NCBI GenBank assembly: GCA_028714895.1
Contig: JAQTLM010000020.1
Coordinates: forward strand, 1-40,660
Length of the DNA: 40,660 bases
Source: Gallionella sp.
GTDB taxonomy: Bacteria > Pseudomonadota > Gammaproteobacteria > Burkholderiales > Gallionellaceae
Direction: 5' to 3'
Numbering within the stretch: the first letter of the stretch is position 1; each line of letters opens with the position of its first letter. The translations under genes were made by a program, and so were the position numbers. Shown piece after piece: positions 6,015 to 15,784 of the stretch. The notes under the pieces were generated by a model. It had not been told where the DNA came from and ran no database searches. It saw only the letters and a list, made by a program, of their open reading frames with translations.

Positions 6015-8839
6015 TTCAACTTGCCGCGTTGTGCTTGCAGTTGCGCCAGCGTCGTGCCGAACTCTTCCATGCGCTTGCGTTCCTGCTCCACCACGGCGGC
6101 AGGGGCGCGATCCACGAAGCTGGCGTTCGACAGCTTGCCTTGCGCCTTGGCGATTTCGCCTTGCAGGCGCGCAATCTCCTTGTCCAGCCGCTCGCGCTCG
6201 GCGACGACGTCGATCTCAATCTTGAGCATGAGGCGGAAATCGCCGACGATTTGCACGGGAGCATCGGAGTCGGGCAAGGCGTCTTCCGTGGCGGATACCT
6301 CGGAAAGCCTTGCCAGCGCAGCGAGATAGGGTGCGTAGGCTTCAATTACAGCCTTGTCGCCGGCAGCGGCCAGCGGTACTTTCTGTGCCGGCGAGAGGTT
6401 CATCTCGCCGCGCAGGCTGCGGCAGGCATTGACCATCGACTTCAGCGTTGCCACCCACGCTTCGGATTTCTCGTCACAGCGCGTCAGGTCGGCGCGCGGA
6501 TAGGCTTGCAACATGATGCTCTCGCCGCTGCGACCGGCGACCGGTGCGACCTTTTGCCAGAGTTCTTCGGTGATGAACGGGATCAGCGGATGGGCTAGGC
6601 GCAGCATGGTTTCCAGCACGCGTACCAGCGTGCGCCGCGTGGCGCGCTGCTGCGCATCGCTGCCGTTCTGCAGCTGCACCTTGGAGAGTTCCACATACCA
6701 GTCGCAGTATTCGTCCCAGACGAATTCGTAGATTGCCTTGGCCAGCAGGTCGAAGCGGTAGTCGGCATAATGCTTCGCCACTTCGTCTTCGACGCGCTGC
6801 AACCGGCTGACGATCCAGCGGTCGGCGAGTGAGAAATCGAGATAGCCGCTGTGGCAGTTGTCTTTGCCGTGTTCTGCCAGACCGCAGTCCTTGCCCTCGC
6901 AATTCATCATGACGAAGCGCGTGGCGTTCCACAGCTTGTTGCAGAAATTGCGATAACCCTCGCAGCGCTGCATGTCGAACTTGATGTCGCGTCCCGGCGA
7001 GGCGAGCGAGGCGAAAGTGAAACGCAACGCGTCGGTGCCGAAGCCGGGGATGCCCTGGGGGAACTCCTTGCGCGTGCGTTTCTCGATCTGTTCCGCCTGC
7101 TTCGGGTTCATCAAACCACGGGTGCGTTTCTTCACCAGTTCCTCGATGCCGATGCCGTCGATCAGATCGATCGGATCGAGCACGTTGCCCTTGGACTTGG
7201 ACATCTTCTGGCCTTCCGCGTCGCGGATCAGGCCGTGCACATACACGTCCTTGAATGGAATCTTGCCGGTGATGTGTTTGGTCATCATCACCATGCGTGC
7301 AACCCAGAAGAAGATGATGTCGAAGCCGGTGACCAGCACCGAGGAGGGCAGGTACAGGTCGAGCGCGGGGTTCGATTTCGCGGGATATTCCGGCGTCCAA
7401 TCCAGTGTGGAGAACGGCCACAGCGCGGAGGAGAACCAAGTGTCGAGCACGTCGTTGTCGCGGTCGAGTTGCCCGGCGTAGCCCGCGTTATCCGCCAGGT
7501 GGCGGGCTTCGGCCTCATCGTGCGCGACGAACACTTCGCCGTTCACGCCGTACCATGCGGGAATCTGATGCCCCCACCACAGTTGCCGCGAGATGCACCA
7601 GTCCTGGATGTTGTTCAGCCACTGGTTGTAGGTGTTCACCCAGTTCTCCGGGTGGAACCTGATCTCGCCCGATGCGACGCATTCCAGCGCCTGTTCGGTG
7701 ATGCTTTTACCTTTGGCTCCCGGCTTGCTCATCGCGACGAACCACTGGTCGGTGAGCATCGGCTCGATGACCACGCCGGTGCGGTCGCCGCGCGGTACCT
7801 TGAGTTTGTGCTTGTCGACTTTTTCCAGCAGGCCGGCGGCTTCGAGGTCGGCGACGATCTGTTTGCGCGCGTCGAAGCGATCCAGACCGCGATATTTTGC
7901 GGGCGCATGTTCGCTGATTTTTGCATCCAGTGTGAGGATGGAAATGATCTCCAGATTGTGGCGCTGCCCCACTGCATAGTCGTTGAAGTCGTGTGCAGGC
8001 GTGACCTTGACCACGCCGGTGCCGAATTCCTTGTCGACGTAATCATCGGCGATGATCGGAATAGGGTGTTCGCACAGCGGCAGCATGACCTGTTTGCCGA
8101 TCAGATGTTTGTAGCGTTCGTCTTCCGGATGCACCATCACCGCGACGTCGCCGAGCATGGTCTCGGGGCGGGTGGTGGCGACGGTGAGATGGGTCAGTCC
8201 ACGCACGGCATCCTTCTCGGCGAGCGGGTAACGGATGTGCCACATGAAGCCGTCTTCTTCTTCCTGCACCACTTCCAGATCGGACACGGCGGTGTGGAGC
8301 TTCGGGTCCCAGTTCACCAGACGCTTGCCGCGATAGATCAGGCCTTCGTTGAACAGGCGCACGAAGGTTTCGGTGACGGTCTTGTTTAAACTGGGATCCA
8401 TCGTGAAGCGCTCGCGCGACCAGTCCGGCGAGGTGCCGAGGCGGCGCATCTGCTGGGTGATGGTGTTGCCGGAGTATTCCTTCCACTCCCACACTTTTTC
8501 GATGAATTTTTCGCGGCCCAAGTCGTGGCGCGAGATGCCCTGCGCGTCGAGTTGGCGCTCCACGACGATCTGCGTGGCGATGCCCGCATGGTCGGTGCCC
8601 GGCTGCCACAGCGTGTTGTCGCCGCGCATGCGGTGGTAGCGCGTCAGCGCGTCCATCAGCGTCTGGTTGAAACCGTGCCCCATGTGCAGCGTACCGGTGA
8701 CGTTGGGCGGCGGCAGTTGAATGCAGAAACTTTCTTTTTTCGATGCGTCGAGGCCGGCCTTGAAATAGCCGGCTTGCTCCCACTGGGGATACCAGCGCGC
8801 TTCGATGTCTTTCGGTTCAAAACTTTTGGCGAGTTCCAT
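6011..8839 (-). CDS. valS: Valyl-tRNA synthetase
   Basis: A 942-residue class I aminoacyl-tRNA synthetase that charges tRNA-Val. The N-terminal HIGH-type motif is [14 protein letters not shown] near residues 44-56, followed by the editing domain ([10 protein letters not shown]) and the KMSKS motif in [14 protein letters not shown]. The C-terminal coiled coil ([16 protein letters not shown]) is typical of ValS. The start [16 protein letters not shown] is chosen because the extra 35 codons upstream have no family resemblance. It is the last gene of pepA-holC-orf-valS on the minus strand. Confidence 0.97.
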   Translation of the reverse strand: MELAKSFEPKDIEARWYPQWEQAGYFKAGLDASKKESFCIQLPPPNVTGTLHMGHGFNQTLMDALTRYHRMRGDNTLWQPGTDHAGIATQIVVERQLDAQGISRHDLGREKFIEKVWEWKEYSGNTITQQMRRLGTSPDWSRERFTMDPSLNKTVTETFVRLFNEGLIYRGKRLVNWDPKLHTAVSDLEVVQEEEDGFMWHIRYPLAEKDAVRGLTHLTVATTRPETMLGDVAVMVHPEDERYKHLIGKQVMLPLCEHPIPIIADDYVDKEFGTGVVKVTPAHDFNDYAVGQRHNLEIISILTLDAKISEHAPAKYRGLDRFDARKQIVADLEAAGLLEKVDKHKLKVPRGDRTGVVIEPMLTDQWFVAMSKPGAKGKSITEQALECVASGEIRFHPENWVNTYNQWLNNIQDWCISRQLWWGHQIPAWYGVNGEVFVAHDEAEARHLADNAGYAGQLDRDNDVLDTWFSSALWPFSTLDWTPEYPAKSNPALDLYLPSSVLVTGFDIIFFWVARMVMMTKHITGKIPFKDVYVHGLIRDAEGQKMSKSKGNVLDPIDLIDGIGIEELVKKRTRGLMNPKQAEQIEKRTRKEFPQGIPGFGTDALRFTFASLASPGRDIKFDMQRCEGYRNFCNKLWNATRFVMMNCEGKDCGLAEHGKDNCHSGYLDFSLADRWIVSRLQRVEDEVAKHYADYRFDLLAKAIYEFVWDEYCDWYVELSKVQLQNGSDAQQRATRRTLVRVLETMLRLAHPLIPFITEELWQKVAPVAGRSGESIMLQAYPRADLTRCDEKSEAWVATLKSMVNACRSLRGEMNLSPAQKVPLAAAGDKAVIEAYAPYLAALARLSEVSATEDALPDSDAPVQIVGDFRLMLKIEIDVVAERERLDKEIARLQGEIAKAQGKLSNASFVDRAPAAVVEQERKRMEEFGTTLAQLQAQRGKLN

Positions 8840-8924
8840 GTTTGTGGCTTTACTGTTTGATTGGGGTTGTTCGATTGATGGTGCTGCGGGAAAGTCTGTC
8901 CTGATGCTTTCGAAGGGGGCGCGA

Positions 8925-9317
8925 TTATAGCTCGGGATGCGCATTCAGCGCGTTGCGCAGCAGTTCGGGCAACTCGGCTTTGAGTTCGCTGACCGCTTGA
9001 TCGATTGCCTGGCGTTGCAGTTGTTCGAGATTGGCGCTGAGTTTATTGGCAAACATATTTTCGAGGTGTGTTTCGAGCCGCCGCAACAGCCGCTGCATTT
9101 CTTCTTCGTTTAATGGGCATGATGCGGCTATGGCTGCTTCGGGAGCGGGAATTTCCCGGTCGGCGTCGGGCTGAAGCACGGTAGCGGGTTCAGTCTGCCC
9201 TCCGGTGACGACCTCGGTGAGAGTCGGTAGATCGTCCGGCGCGTCTTCATCCGCCACCTGGGTCAGCAAGGGCAGGTTGTCCGGCAAGCCGTCGCCGGGG
9301 CGTTCGATGGTAGTCAT
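8925..9317 (-). CDS. Conserved hypothetical acidic protein between holC and valS
   Basis: A 130-residue protein of unknown function. The N-terminal half is acidic and rich in Pro, Leu and Thr, with a twice-repeated pattern (DNLPLLTQV / [10 protein letters not shown]). The C-terminal half is a predicted helix ([16 protein letters not shown], then [20 protein letters not shown]). No signal peptide or membrane segment. The start overlaps the end of holC by four bases. Small proteins of this look sit in this place in other betaproteobacteria as far as I recall, but I know of no function. Confidence 0.75.
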   Translation of the reverse strand: MTTIERPGDGLPDNLPLLTQVADEDAPDDLPTLTEVVTGGQTEPATVLQPDADREIPAPEAAIAASCPLNEEEMQRLLRRLETHLENMFANKLSANLEQLQRQAIDQAVSELKAELPELLRNALNAHPEL

Positions 9318-9739
9318 GGCGCTTTGGACAAGTCGATATGGCTCAGCTCATAGCCGCGGTCGCGATAGAACTTGAAGCGTTCGCGTCCCAAGCGGCTGTC
9401 CTCGGCATCCTGGCCGACGATCTCGATGACGCGCTCGAAGCGGCTGAAGAACGTGGCGCATTCGTCATGCAAACTGATCAGCAGGTCGTAATGCGGGAAC
9501 TTGTCGTTGCCGCTGTTCAACACGACAGGACACTGTGCTGCCTCTTCGGCATCGCTGCGGCAATGCGGGATGAAGGCGGTGGCCGGAAATTGCCAGAGCA
9601 GTTTATCCAGCGCGTCGGCAGTCGCCGCATCCGGCGTGCTGAGCGCCACGCGCACGCCGCTCTGCATCGCCTTGTGGCTCAACTGGCAGGCGGTGCGCAG
9701 CTTGTCGGTCGAGCCGGTGTAGAAATCTATCTTGGTCAC
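9314..9739 (-). CDS. holC: DNA polymerase III chi subunit
   Basis: A 141-residue HolC protein. Chi links the clamp loader to single-stranded-DNA-binding protein during replication. Recognisable features are MTKIDFYTGSTDKLRTAC at the N terminus, the core LLWQFPATAFIPH, PVVLNSGNDKFPHYDLLISL, and the final [14 protein letters not shown]. The start overlaps the pepA stop by four bases and the stop overlaps the next start by four bases, so the genes are translationally linked. The order pepA-holC-valS is a common proteobacterial operon. Confidence 0.94.
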   Translation of the reverse strand: MTKIDFYTGSTDKLRTACQLSHKAMQSGVRVALSTPDAATADALDKLLWQFPATAFIPHCRSDAEEAAQCPVVLNSGNDKFPHYDLLISLHDECATFFSRFERVIEIVGQDAEDSRLGRERFKFYRDRGYELSHIDLSKAP

Positions 9740-11223
9740 TTTGACGCCGTGCGATTGATCAGATACTGCGTGAGCAGCGGCACCGGACGACCCGTGGCGC
9801 CCTTGTCCTTGCCGGATTTATTGGCTGTGCCGGCGATGTCCAGATGCGCCCAGCGGTAGTCTTTGGTGAAGCGCGACAGGAAGCACGCGGCGGTGATGGT
9901 GCCGCCCGCTCGTCCGCCGATGTTCTGCATGTCTGCGAAGTTGCTGTCCAGCAGCGGCTGGTAATCATCCCACAGCGGCAGTTGCCAGGCGCGGTCATAC
10001 GCTTGTTCGCCCGCTGCCAGCAATTCTTTGGCGAGCTTATCCTCGTTGCTGAACAGGCCGCTGGCGACATGTCCCAGCGCGATGACGCAGGCGCCGGTGA
10101 GGGTGGCGATGTCGATCACAGTATCCGGTTTGAACTTCGCCGAGTAGGTGAGCGCATCGCACAAAATGAGGCGGCCTTCGGCGTCGGTGTTGAGTATCTC
10201 GATGGTCTGGCCGGACATGCTGGTGACGATGTCGCCGGGCTTGGTGGCGCGGCCGCTGGGCAGGTTCTCGCAGGTCGGGATGACGCCGACCACGTTGAGC
10301 TTCAGGCCCATCTCGGCGATGGCCTGCATGGTGCCGAGCACGCTGGCTGCGCCGCACATGTCATATTTCATCTCGTCCATCTCGGCGCCCGGCTTGAGCG
10401 AGATGCCGCCGGAATCGAAAGTGATACCCTTGCCGACCAGCACGATGGGTTTCTGTTTCTTGTCGGTGCCGTGATATTCCATCGTGATCAGTTTGGCGGG
10501 CTGCTCGCTGCCGCGCGTAACGGAAAGAAAAGAGCCCATGCCCAGTTTCTGCATGTCTTTTTCTTCCAATACGGTGGTCTTGATGGATTTGTGCGCCTTG
10601 CCCAGTGCCAGTGCCTTGGCGGCGAGATAGGTCGGCGTGCAGATGTTGCCCGGCAGGTTGCCCAGCGTCTTGGCGAGGTCCATGCCGCGTGCGGTCGCGT
10701 CAGCCTGGTCGAGTGCATTTTTCAATGTGGCAGACGGCTTATCCAGCGTGGCAAAGATGATGCTCTTCAGTGTGGCCGGTTTGGCGGGTTTGCTCTTCAT
10801 GCCGTCGGCACGGAAAGCCTGCTCGGCGGCGGCGAACACCGCTTGTTTGATGACCCAGGCGGCATCCTTGCCGACGCCTTCATCGATGATGTACAGCGCG
10901 GCATCCTTGGTGGCGGTGGCGTTCAGGGCGGCGAAGGCAGCGCGCAAGATCTCCACGCTGGTCTTGTTGTCCAGTTCGCTGGCTTTACCCAGGCCGACCA
11001 GCAATACGCGCTCGGCAGCGATGCCGGGGAGTTTGTGCAGCAGCAGGGTGGATGCGGCCTTGCCGTTCATGTCGCCGCGTGCAATGAGGTCGCTCAAGTG
11101 ATGCGCTGCCGCCTTGTCGAGCGCCTGTGCCGCTGGCGAGAGTTTTCCTCCTTCATAAACGCCAACCACCACACAGCCGCTGCGCTGCTTCTCCGAACTG
11201 CTTTGTTTTATGCTAAATTCCAC
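9736..11223 (-). CDS. pepA: Leucyl aminopeptidase (M17)
   Basis: A 495-residue cytosolic aminopeptidase that uses two divalent metals. The metal and catalytic region is complete: VGKGITFDSGG with Lys265 and Asp270, YDMCGAASVLG near 287-297, and NTDAEGRL at 345-352. Length matches E. coli PepA (about 503). In E. coli PepA also binds DNA in cer/Xer recombination and gene control; nothing here shows whether this one does. It is the first gene of the pepA-holC-orf-valS unit and diverges from lptF across only 31 bases, so the two promoters must overlap the coding starts or each other. Confidence 0.96.
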   Translation of the reverse strand: MEFSIKQSSSEKQRSGCVVVGVYEGGKLSPAAQALDKAAAHHLSDLIARGDMNGKAASTLLLHKLPGIAAERVLLVGLGKASELDNKTSVEILRAAFAALNATATKDAALYIIDEGVGKDAAWVIKQAVFAAAEQAFRADGMKSKPAKPATLKSIIFATLDKPSATLKNALDQADATARGMDLAKTLGNLPGNICTPTYLAAKALALGKAHKSIKTTVLEEKDMQKLGMGSFLSVTRGSEQPAKLITMEYHGTDKKQKPIVLVGKGITFDSGGISLKPGAEMDEMKYDMCGAASVLGTMQAIAEMGLKLNVVGVIPTCENLPSGRATKPGDIVTSMSGQTIEILNTDAEGRLILCDALTYSAKFKPDTVIDIATLTGACVIALGHVASGLFSNEDKLAKELLAAGEQAYDRAWQLPLWDDYQPLLDSNFADMQNIGGRAGGTITAACFLSRFTKDYRWAHLDIAGTANKSGKDKGATGRPVPLLTQYLINRTASK

Positions 11224-11254
11224 AAGTTGCTCCTTATATAAAACCTGCCCTTAG

Positions 11255-12472
11255 ATGCCCGATTATCCGCAAACTCACCGCATAAAGTCAAAGCCGACAC
11301 GCTTCGGGCTTTTTCACCGTGCTTTGATAAGCGAATTTGCCGGTAATGGCTTGCTGGTGTTTGCGGTGTTGCTGGGTATTGTAGTGGTTAGCCAGCTGAT
11401 ACGCCTGTTAAGCGATGCGGTCGGCGGCATCATAGCGGTGGATGGGGTATTGGCATTGCTTGGTTTTAGTGCCGTGAATTATCTGCCGGTGTTGCTTTCC
11501 ATCAGTTTGTTCATCTCCATTTTGCTTACCTTGTCGCGCTGTTATCGCGACAGTGAGATGGCAGTGTGGTTTTGCGCCGGCACCGGGCTGACGCGCTGGA
11601 TACGACCGGTGTTATGGTATGCCGTGCCGGTGGTGGCGTTGATCGCACTGCTCAGCATGGTGCTGTCGCCGTGGGCGTTGCTAAAAGCCGATGAATTCAA
11701 GAAGAAGCTGGAAAGCCGCGATGATGTGGCTACCGCCACTCCGGGTACGTTCCGCGAATCGAAGCAGGCCGACCGGGTATATTTTGTCGAGAATATGTAT
11801 CCCGGAACCAATCGCGTCGGCAATGTCTTTGTGCAGTCGGAGCAGAACGGCAAACTCGGTACGATGGTTGCCCGGCAGGGTTTGCAGGAAACGCTGCCGA
11901 ATGGGGATCGCTTTCTGGTGTTGCTCAATGGCACGCGCTACGAAGGCGTGCCCGGGCAGCGCAACTACAACATTGTGGAGTTCGAGCGTTATGCGATACG
12001 CATTGACAGTGTGCCGGCCAAGCTGGCACAGCCTTGGGCGCGCACCATGTCGACAGCGGAGCTGTGGCGCAACCGCACCACATGGAATCTTTCCGAGCTG
12101 GAATGGCGGGTGGGGTTGCCGATCAGTGCGTTGATTCTCGCCCTGCTGGCGATTCCCCTGGGCTACGTCAATCCGCGCGCCGGACGTTCGCTTAATCTGG
12201 TCTTGGCAATCGTGCTGTACATGCTGTACAGCAACATGATCAGTGTGACCAATGCGTGGGTCGGACAAGGCAAGCTGTCGCCCGGAATCGGCCTGTGGGG
12301 CATCCATGCGGTGATGCTGGCGATAACAGCGCTGATGTTTTATCGCCGCATGACATTGTTCTCATTGCGCAGGATATTGGCGAAAAAGCACTCTTACCCC
12401 AATTTGCCTGCCGAGAGGGAAGAGACGGCCACATCTTCTCTGCCAAAGGAAAAAGTTGAGGCGAGGAAATGA
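11255..12472 (+). CDS. lptF: LPS export ABC transporter permease LptF
   Basis: A 405-residue inner-membrane protein of the YjgP/YjgQ family, one half of the LptB2FG transporter that extracts lipopolysaccharide from the inner membrane. Three N-terminal membrane segments (from GLLVFAVLLGIVVVSQLI) are followed by a large periplasmic beta-jellyroll (~residues 135-275) and three C-terminal segments (ISALILALLAIPLGYV onward). The N terminus is ~20 residues longer than in E. coli before the FHRALISEF motif, with no internal ATG alternative. It overlaps lptG by four bases. Confidence 0.95.
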   Translation: MPDYPQTHRIKSKPTRFGLFHRALISEFAGNGLLVFAVLLGIVVVSQLIRLLSDAVGGIIAVDGVLALLGFSAVNYLPVLLSISLFISILLTLSRCYRDSEMAVWFCAGTGLTRWIRPVLWYAVPVVALIALLSMVLSPWALLKADEFKKKLESRDDVATATPGTFRESKQADRVYFVENMYPGTNRVGNVFVQSEQNGKLGTMVARQGLQETLPNGDRFLVLLNGTRYEGVPGQRNYNIVEFERYAIRIDSVPAKLAQPWARTMSTAELWRNRTTWNLSELEWRVGLPISALILALLAIPLGYVNPRAGRSLNLVLAIVLYMLYSNMISVTNAWVGQGKLSPGIGLWGIHAVMLAITALMFYRRMTLFSLRRILAKKHSYPNLPAEREETATSSLPKEKVEARK

Positions 12473-13545
12473 ACATGCTGACGCGCTATCTCGGCCGCGA
12501 AATTTATTTCAGTATCGCACTGGTGTTTGCCGCGCTCATCATGCTGTTTGCCTTCCTGGATTTGATTCATGAACTGAATGTGATGGGGCAAGGGCAGTAC
12601 CATTTGGGCTATGTATTGCTGTTCGTGGTGCTGACCGTCCCCGGCCATGTTTATGAGCTGTTTCCGGTGGCGGTGCTGGTGGGCACGATTTTCGCGCTGG
12701 TGCAGATGGCGGCCAGTTCGGAGTTGACCGTTTATCGCGTGTCCGGTGCGTCGCTGTGGCAGATGATAGGTGCGCTGTTCAAAATAGCGCTGCCGCTGGT
12801 GATGCTGAGTTTTGTCTGCAGTGAATTTGTTGCTCCACCAAGCGAGCGGATGGCGCAGAAATTGCGGCTGAAAGCGCAGAATGCGCAAGTTTCACTCAAG
12901 GAGTTTCGCTCCGGCGTGTGGGTAAAAGACGATCGCAGCTTCGTGAATGTGAAGAACGTGATGCCGGATACAAGCCTGTTGAATATTGATATTTACCGGT
13001 TCGATGAAACCTATCACTTGCAGGCGATCACCCATGCCAAGCGGGCAAACTTTATCGAGCAGGGGCGTTGGCAGCTTGAAGAGGTGATGGAGACGCGCTT
13101 CGCCAAGCAGGGAGCCAGTATCGATACCGTTCCCAGCCAGGAATGGCGTTCGTCGCTGAATCCGAGCATCCTGAGCGTATTGCTGGTGGTGCCGGAGCAA
13201 ATGTCCGCCTACGACCTGTATCAATACACCAGCCACCTGAAGGATAACCGCCAGAAAAGTACGCGCTACGAAATTGCCATGTGGAACAAGCTGGTTTATC
13301 CATTTGCGTTAATGGTGATGATGCTACTGGCGCTGCCGTTTGCGTCTTACCATCGGCGCGCGGGAGGGATCGGTGCGATGATATTTATGGGCATCGTGCT
13401 TGGCTTGGTATTTCACTTTGTCGGGCGGCTGTTTGCCAGCCTGGGGGCGCTCAACGAATGGCAGCCATTTGTCAGCGCCACAGCGATGACGGCTTTATTC
13501 TTGTCGCTGGGTATGCTGATGCTGTGGTGGACCGAGCGACGCTGA
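12469..13545 (+). CDS. lptG: LPS export ABC transporter permease LptG
   Basis: A 358-residue partner of LptF. The start MLTRYLGREIYFSIAL is typical (here preceded by MN). It shows the same plan: membrane segments, periplasmic domain (~95-265), then membrane segments beginning at YPFALMVMMLLALPFA. The ATGA overlap with lptF ensures equal synthesis of the two halves. The ATPase LptB is not in the window. Downstream, 13546-13624 separates it from a convergent gene, with no clear terminator. Confidence 0.95.
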   Translation: MNMLTRYLGREIYFSIALVFAALIMLFAFLDLIHELNVMGQGQYHLGYVLLFVVLTVPGHVYELFPVAVLVGTIFALVQMAASSELTVYRVSGASLWQMIGALFKIALPLVMLSFVCSEFVAPPSERMAQKLRLKAQNAQVSLKEFRSGVWVKDDRSFVNVKNVMPDTSLLNIDIYRFDETYHLQAITHAKRANFIEQGRWQLEEVMETRFAKQGASIDTVPSQEWRSSLNPSILSVLLVVPEQMSAYDLYQYTSHLKDNRQKSTRYEIAMWNKLVYPFALMVMMLLALPFASYHRRAGGIGAMIFMGIVLGLVFHFVGRLFASLGALNEWQPFVSATAMTALFLSLGMLMLWWTERR

Positions 13546-13624
13546 CAGGGTATAAAAAGCTGCCAAACCCCGCTTTTCGCGCTTGCTTTTCTGTCGCGGG
13601 CGACGCTCTACACCACCCAGTCAA

Positions 13625-14038
13625 TCACGGTTGGATGGATGGCGGCGCAGCAGGAACTCCGCTGGCAGATTGCTGCACCTTTGTTTCTTGATTCTGCTTG
13701 ACCATCTTTTTTACCTGTTCACGTTCTGCTGCTGGTACTTTGCTGAAGGCGCGATATTTTTCACGGGCGGCGTTACGTTGTTCCGGGGTGAGCTTGCTCC
13801 ATGCCTCCAAACGGCTATGGAAACGTTGTTTCTGTTCGGGAGTAAGTTTCGGGTAACGCTTGGTCGTTTTGAGCAGGCGGTGTTGCTGTAGTTCAGGCAG
13901 GCTATCCCACTGCTGCGACAAGGGGGCAAGGGCTTCCTGTTGCGCAGGGGTGAGCGAACGCCAGGATGTTGTTGCCGCGCCGGCAGGCGTACCGGTTAAA
14001 CCCAGCAATAAAAATGCAATGATTGCCGAATTGCGCAT
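13625..14038 (-). CDS. DUF3106 family exported protein
   Basis: A 137-residue secreted protein. The signal peptide MRNSAIIAFLLLGLTGTPAGA is clear when translation starts at 14038; the reading from 14092 hides it. The mature part is built of short helical repeats with LTPAQQEAL, LTPEQKQRF and LTPEQRNAAREKYRAF, the mark of DUF3106. The repeats resemble the LTxxQ motifs of CpxP/Spy-type periplasmic proteins, so a chaperone-like or stress role is conceivable. It is the third gene of the sigma factor-DUF3619-DUF3106 unit and may be a product under control of that sigma system. Confidence 0.85.
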   Translation of the reverse strand: MRNSAIIAFLLLGLTGTPAGAATTSWRSLTPAQQEALAPLSQQWDSLPELQQHRLLKTTKRYPKLTPEQKQRFHSRLEAWSKLTPEQRNAAREKYRAFSKVPAAEREQVKKMVKQNQETKVQQSASGVPAAPPSIQP

Positions 14039-14060
14039 TGATCGGAATAAATTGTAAAAA

Positions 14061-14426
14061 TTAATCAACGAAAACTTCCAATGGCAAATCATCGGTCAGG
14101 ATGGCAGTATCCAGATGGCTCAGGTCGTTCTCTTGGGTGTGGTGCCAGTAGCTTAACCCGCCGAAAAGTATCGCTATGGGCAGAATGATCATTGCCATCC
14201 ATTGATGGGTAGAATGCGGCATCAGCCAGTGTGTGCTGTGCCCTGTGCTTAGCGCGAAAACCGGTTTGCTCAGCGACTGCCTTTGCAGCGCAACGTTGCG
14301 CGCTTGGCGCAGTGCGGCGATGGTGTTGTCATCAAGCCGCTGTGCGGCGCGCGTAAGCAACTGGGCAATACGCTCCGGAGCGATATGCCGAGAATTATTA
14401 TTTGGTGAGTTGGTATTCATATTCAT
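14061..14426 (-). CDS. DUF3619 family membrane protein, possible anti-sigma factor
   Basis: A 121-residue protein with one membrane helix near residues 77-95 (WMAMIILPIAILFGGLSYW). A cytoplasmic N-terminal part (ERIAQLLTRAAQRLDDNT, then LRQARNVAL) precedes it and a short acidic tail lies outside. DUF3619 genes regularly follow this type of sigma factor. The layout (soluble N terminus, one helix, four-base overlap with the sigma gene) is that of anti-sigma factors, but no zinc motif is present, so the role is inferred only from position and topology. Confidence 0.8.
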   Translation of the reverse strand: MNMNTNSPNNNSRHIAPERIAQLLTRAAQRLDDNTIAALRQARNVALQRQSLSKPVFALSTGHSTHWLMPHSTHQWMAMIILPIAILFGGLSYWHHTQENDLSHLDTAILTDDLPLEVFVD

Positions 14427-14992
14427 GGCAGCTCTATCCCTTTCTCTTTGAGAGACACGGCAAGCGCATGTGCCGCGCGCGAACAGTGGGTTTTTACGCT
14501 TCCTTCAGTGCATCCCATCGCTGTGGCAGTTTCTGCCGTGTCCATACCCTCCCAGTAACGCAGCAGGAAGGCTTCGCGTTGACGTGCAGGAAGCTTGCCA
14601 AGCGCTTGTTCAATCAGCGCGATAACTTGGCTCTGTTGCAGGGACTCATCAGGCGCGGCGGGGGCACTCCGATTTTCGTCATCTTTCAGATTGTCGAGCG
14701 GATCATATTCAACATCTTCATTTTTGGGGGCAAATGAGGAAAATAAGGTTGTCCAGGCGTTTCGGACCTTTTGCCTGCGGTAATAATCACGGATGGTATT
14801 TTGCAGGATACGCTGGAATAACAGCGGCAATTCTGCGGCTGGCTTACCCCCATATTTTTCGGCGAGTTTGATCATCGCGTCCTGCACAATATCCAACGCG
14901 GTGTGCTCATTACGCACGGCATACAACGCCTGCTTGTATGCGCGGCGTTCTACCATGCTGAGAAATTGGGATAATTCGGTACGGTTGACCAG
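14423..14992 (-). CDS. ECF-type RNA polymerase sigma factor, probably with a CTG start
   Basis: A 189-residue group IV sigma factor. Region 2 contains ALDIVQDAMIKLAEKYGGK and YYRRQKVRNAWTTLFSSF; region 4 contains LPARQREAFLLRYWEGMD and the helix-turn-helix ETATAMGCTEGSVKTHCSRA. The first ATG (14956) starts at MVERRAYKQAL, inside the family's N-terminal helix. The frame is open upstream for LVNRTELSQFLS back to a TAA at about 15004. A strong AAGGAG (15001-15006) lies eight bases before CTG at 14992, so I place the start there. The start choice is inference; the family is firm. DUF3619 and DUF3106 genes follow. Confidence 0.85.
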   Translation of the reverse strand: MVNRTELSQFLSMVERRAYKQALYAVRNEHTALDIVQDAMIKLAEKYGGKPAAELPLLFQRILQNTIRDYYRRQKVRNAWTTLFSSFAPKNEDVEYDPLDNLKDDENRSAPAAPDESLQQSQVIALIEQALGKLPARQREAFLLRYWEGMDTAETATAMGCTEGSVKTHCSRAAHALAVSLKEKGIELP

Positions 14993-15006
14993 CTTGATTG
15001 CTCCTT
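14990..15006 (-). promoter_or_regulatory. Ribosome-binding site deciding a non-ATG start
   Basis: On the minus strand AAGGAG (15001-15006) is followed after eight bases by CTG (14990-14992), in frame with the sigma factor; an in-frame TAA overlaps the AAGGAG. No ATG, GTG or TTG exists in frame between this site and the internal ATG at 14956. ATC at 14996-14998 is a second candidate but only two bases from the site. Confidence 0.6.
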
Positions 15007-15305
15007 ACACGAACGCGAATGGTAGCAAATTGCCGCTTATGTCGCGTGAAAGAAATAATCCCGGAAATTCGAACAGATTGATAAGTAATATGCTTGCCAG
15101 CGAAAAGCAGGGCAGCGCCGAAATCGGGCTGGGTCGCTGGCAGGCTTGAATGCCAGTCGTAGCGGCACCCTCTGCCGCTGCTCTACAGTTAACCGGTGCT
15201 GGAAACAATGCGCCGGAGGATAACTGCCAATGCAGCAGCGATGGTTCGCCAGTATCTGCCGGTGTTTATCAAAACAGTGCCGTTACACCGAACCTCAGTG
15301 GTATC
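15007..15305. other. Non-coding region upstream of the sigma factor
   Basis: No gene seen. It must contain the sigma operon promoter, which I cannot place with confidence. A seven-base hairpin (AGCGGCA / TGCCGCT, 15161-15179) has no T run and is unlikely to be an intrinsic terminator. Confidence 0.4.
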
Positions 15306-15731
15306 TTAATGCTGGTGGGTAACTGGTTTATCCTGCGGTTTTACGGGTGCTTCTGTGATTTCCTTGAACAGCGTCCGCCATTTTTGGTTGAATTCGCCAA
15401 AGGTTATTTGGCCATTGTATAGATCCGGCACGATACTCAAAAAGAGTATGTGCAGGTCGACCGGAACTTTGCTTGGGCTGAGGTTGACACATTGCGATCT
15501 GGCATCAATCCAATCTGCTATAGCCCGTTTTTGCTGTTCGTTAGGGCTTATTTTATCAGATAGCATCTGAGGTTTTGTTACATCTTGCGCATCAAGTACC
15601 ACATGGTTTGCAATCGAAGAAAATCTGGCATCTTTTTTTAACCCTTGCAGGCATTGTGAAGTCTTATCTTGAGCCTCTGCAAAGGAATTGCCGGAAATAA
15701 AAATAAAAACAACCAGTAGCATAATCCTCAT
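15306..15731 (-). CDS. Hypothetical exported protein
   Basis: A 141-residue protein I do not recognise. A signal peptide is evident (MRIMLLVVFIFISGNSFAEA), so the mature part is periplasmic. It has two cysteines (KTSQCLQGL and DARSQCVNL) that could form a disulfide, and a His-rich end (KPVTHQH). The start is supported by AGAGAGGA upstream. It follows the Sel1 gene on the same strand with about 50 bases between, so they may be co-transcribed. I cannot propose a function. Confidence 0.7.
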   Translation of the reverse strand: MRIMLLVVFIFISGNSFAEAQDKTSQCLQGLKKDARFSSIANHVVLDAQDVTKPQMLSDKISPNEQQKRAIADWIDARSQCVNLSPSKVPVDLHILFLSIVPDLYNGQITFGEFNQKWRTLFKEITEAPVKPQDKPVTHQH

Positions 15732-15784
15732 AAATTCCTCTCTTTGAAAGTGTAAAACAATACGTTATGAAAATGACTCACGTA

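Noticed and set aside
6851..8389. 512-residue open frame on the plus strand inside valS
   Set aside because: Antisense to the well-conserved valS; its composition is the expected shadow of a GC-rich gene and it shows no family resemblance.
9844..11241. 465-residue open frame opposite pepA
   Set aside because: Shadow of pepA; rich in Gly, Gln and His without motifs, no ribosome-binding site.
15161..15179. Hairpin AGCGGCA/TGCCGCT as a terminator
   Set aside because: Short stem with no T run on either strand.
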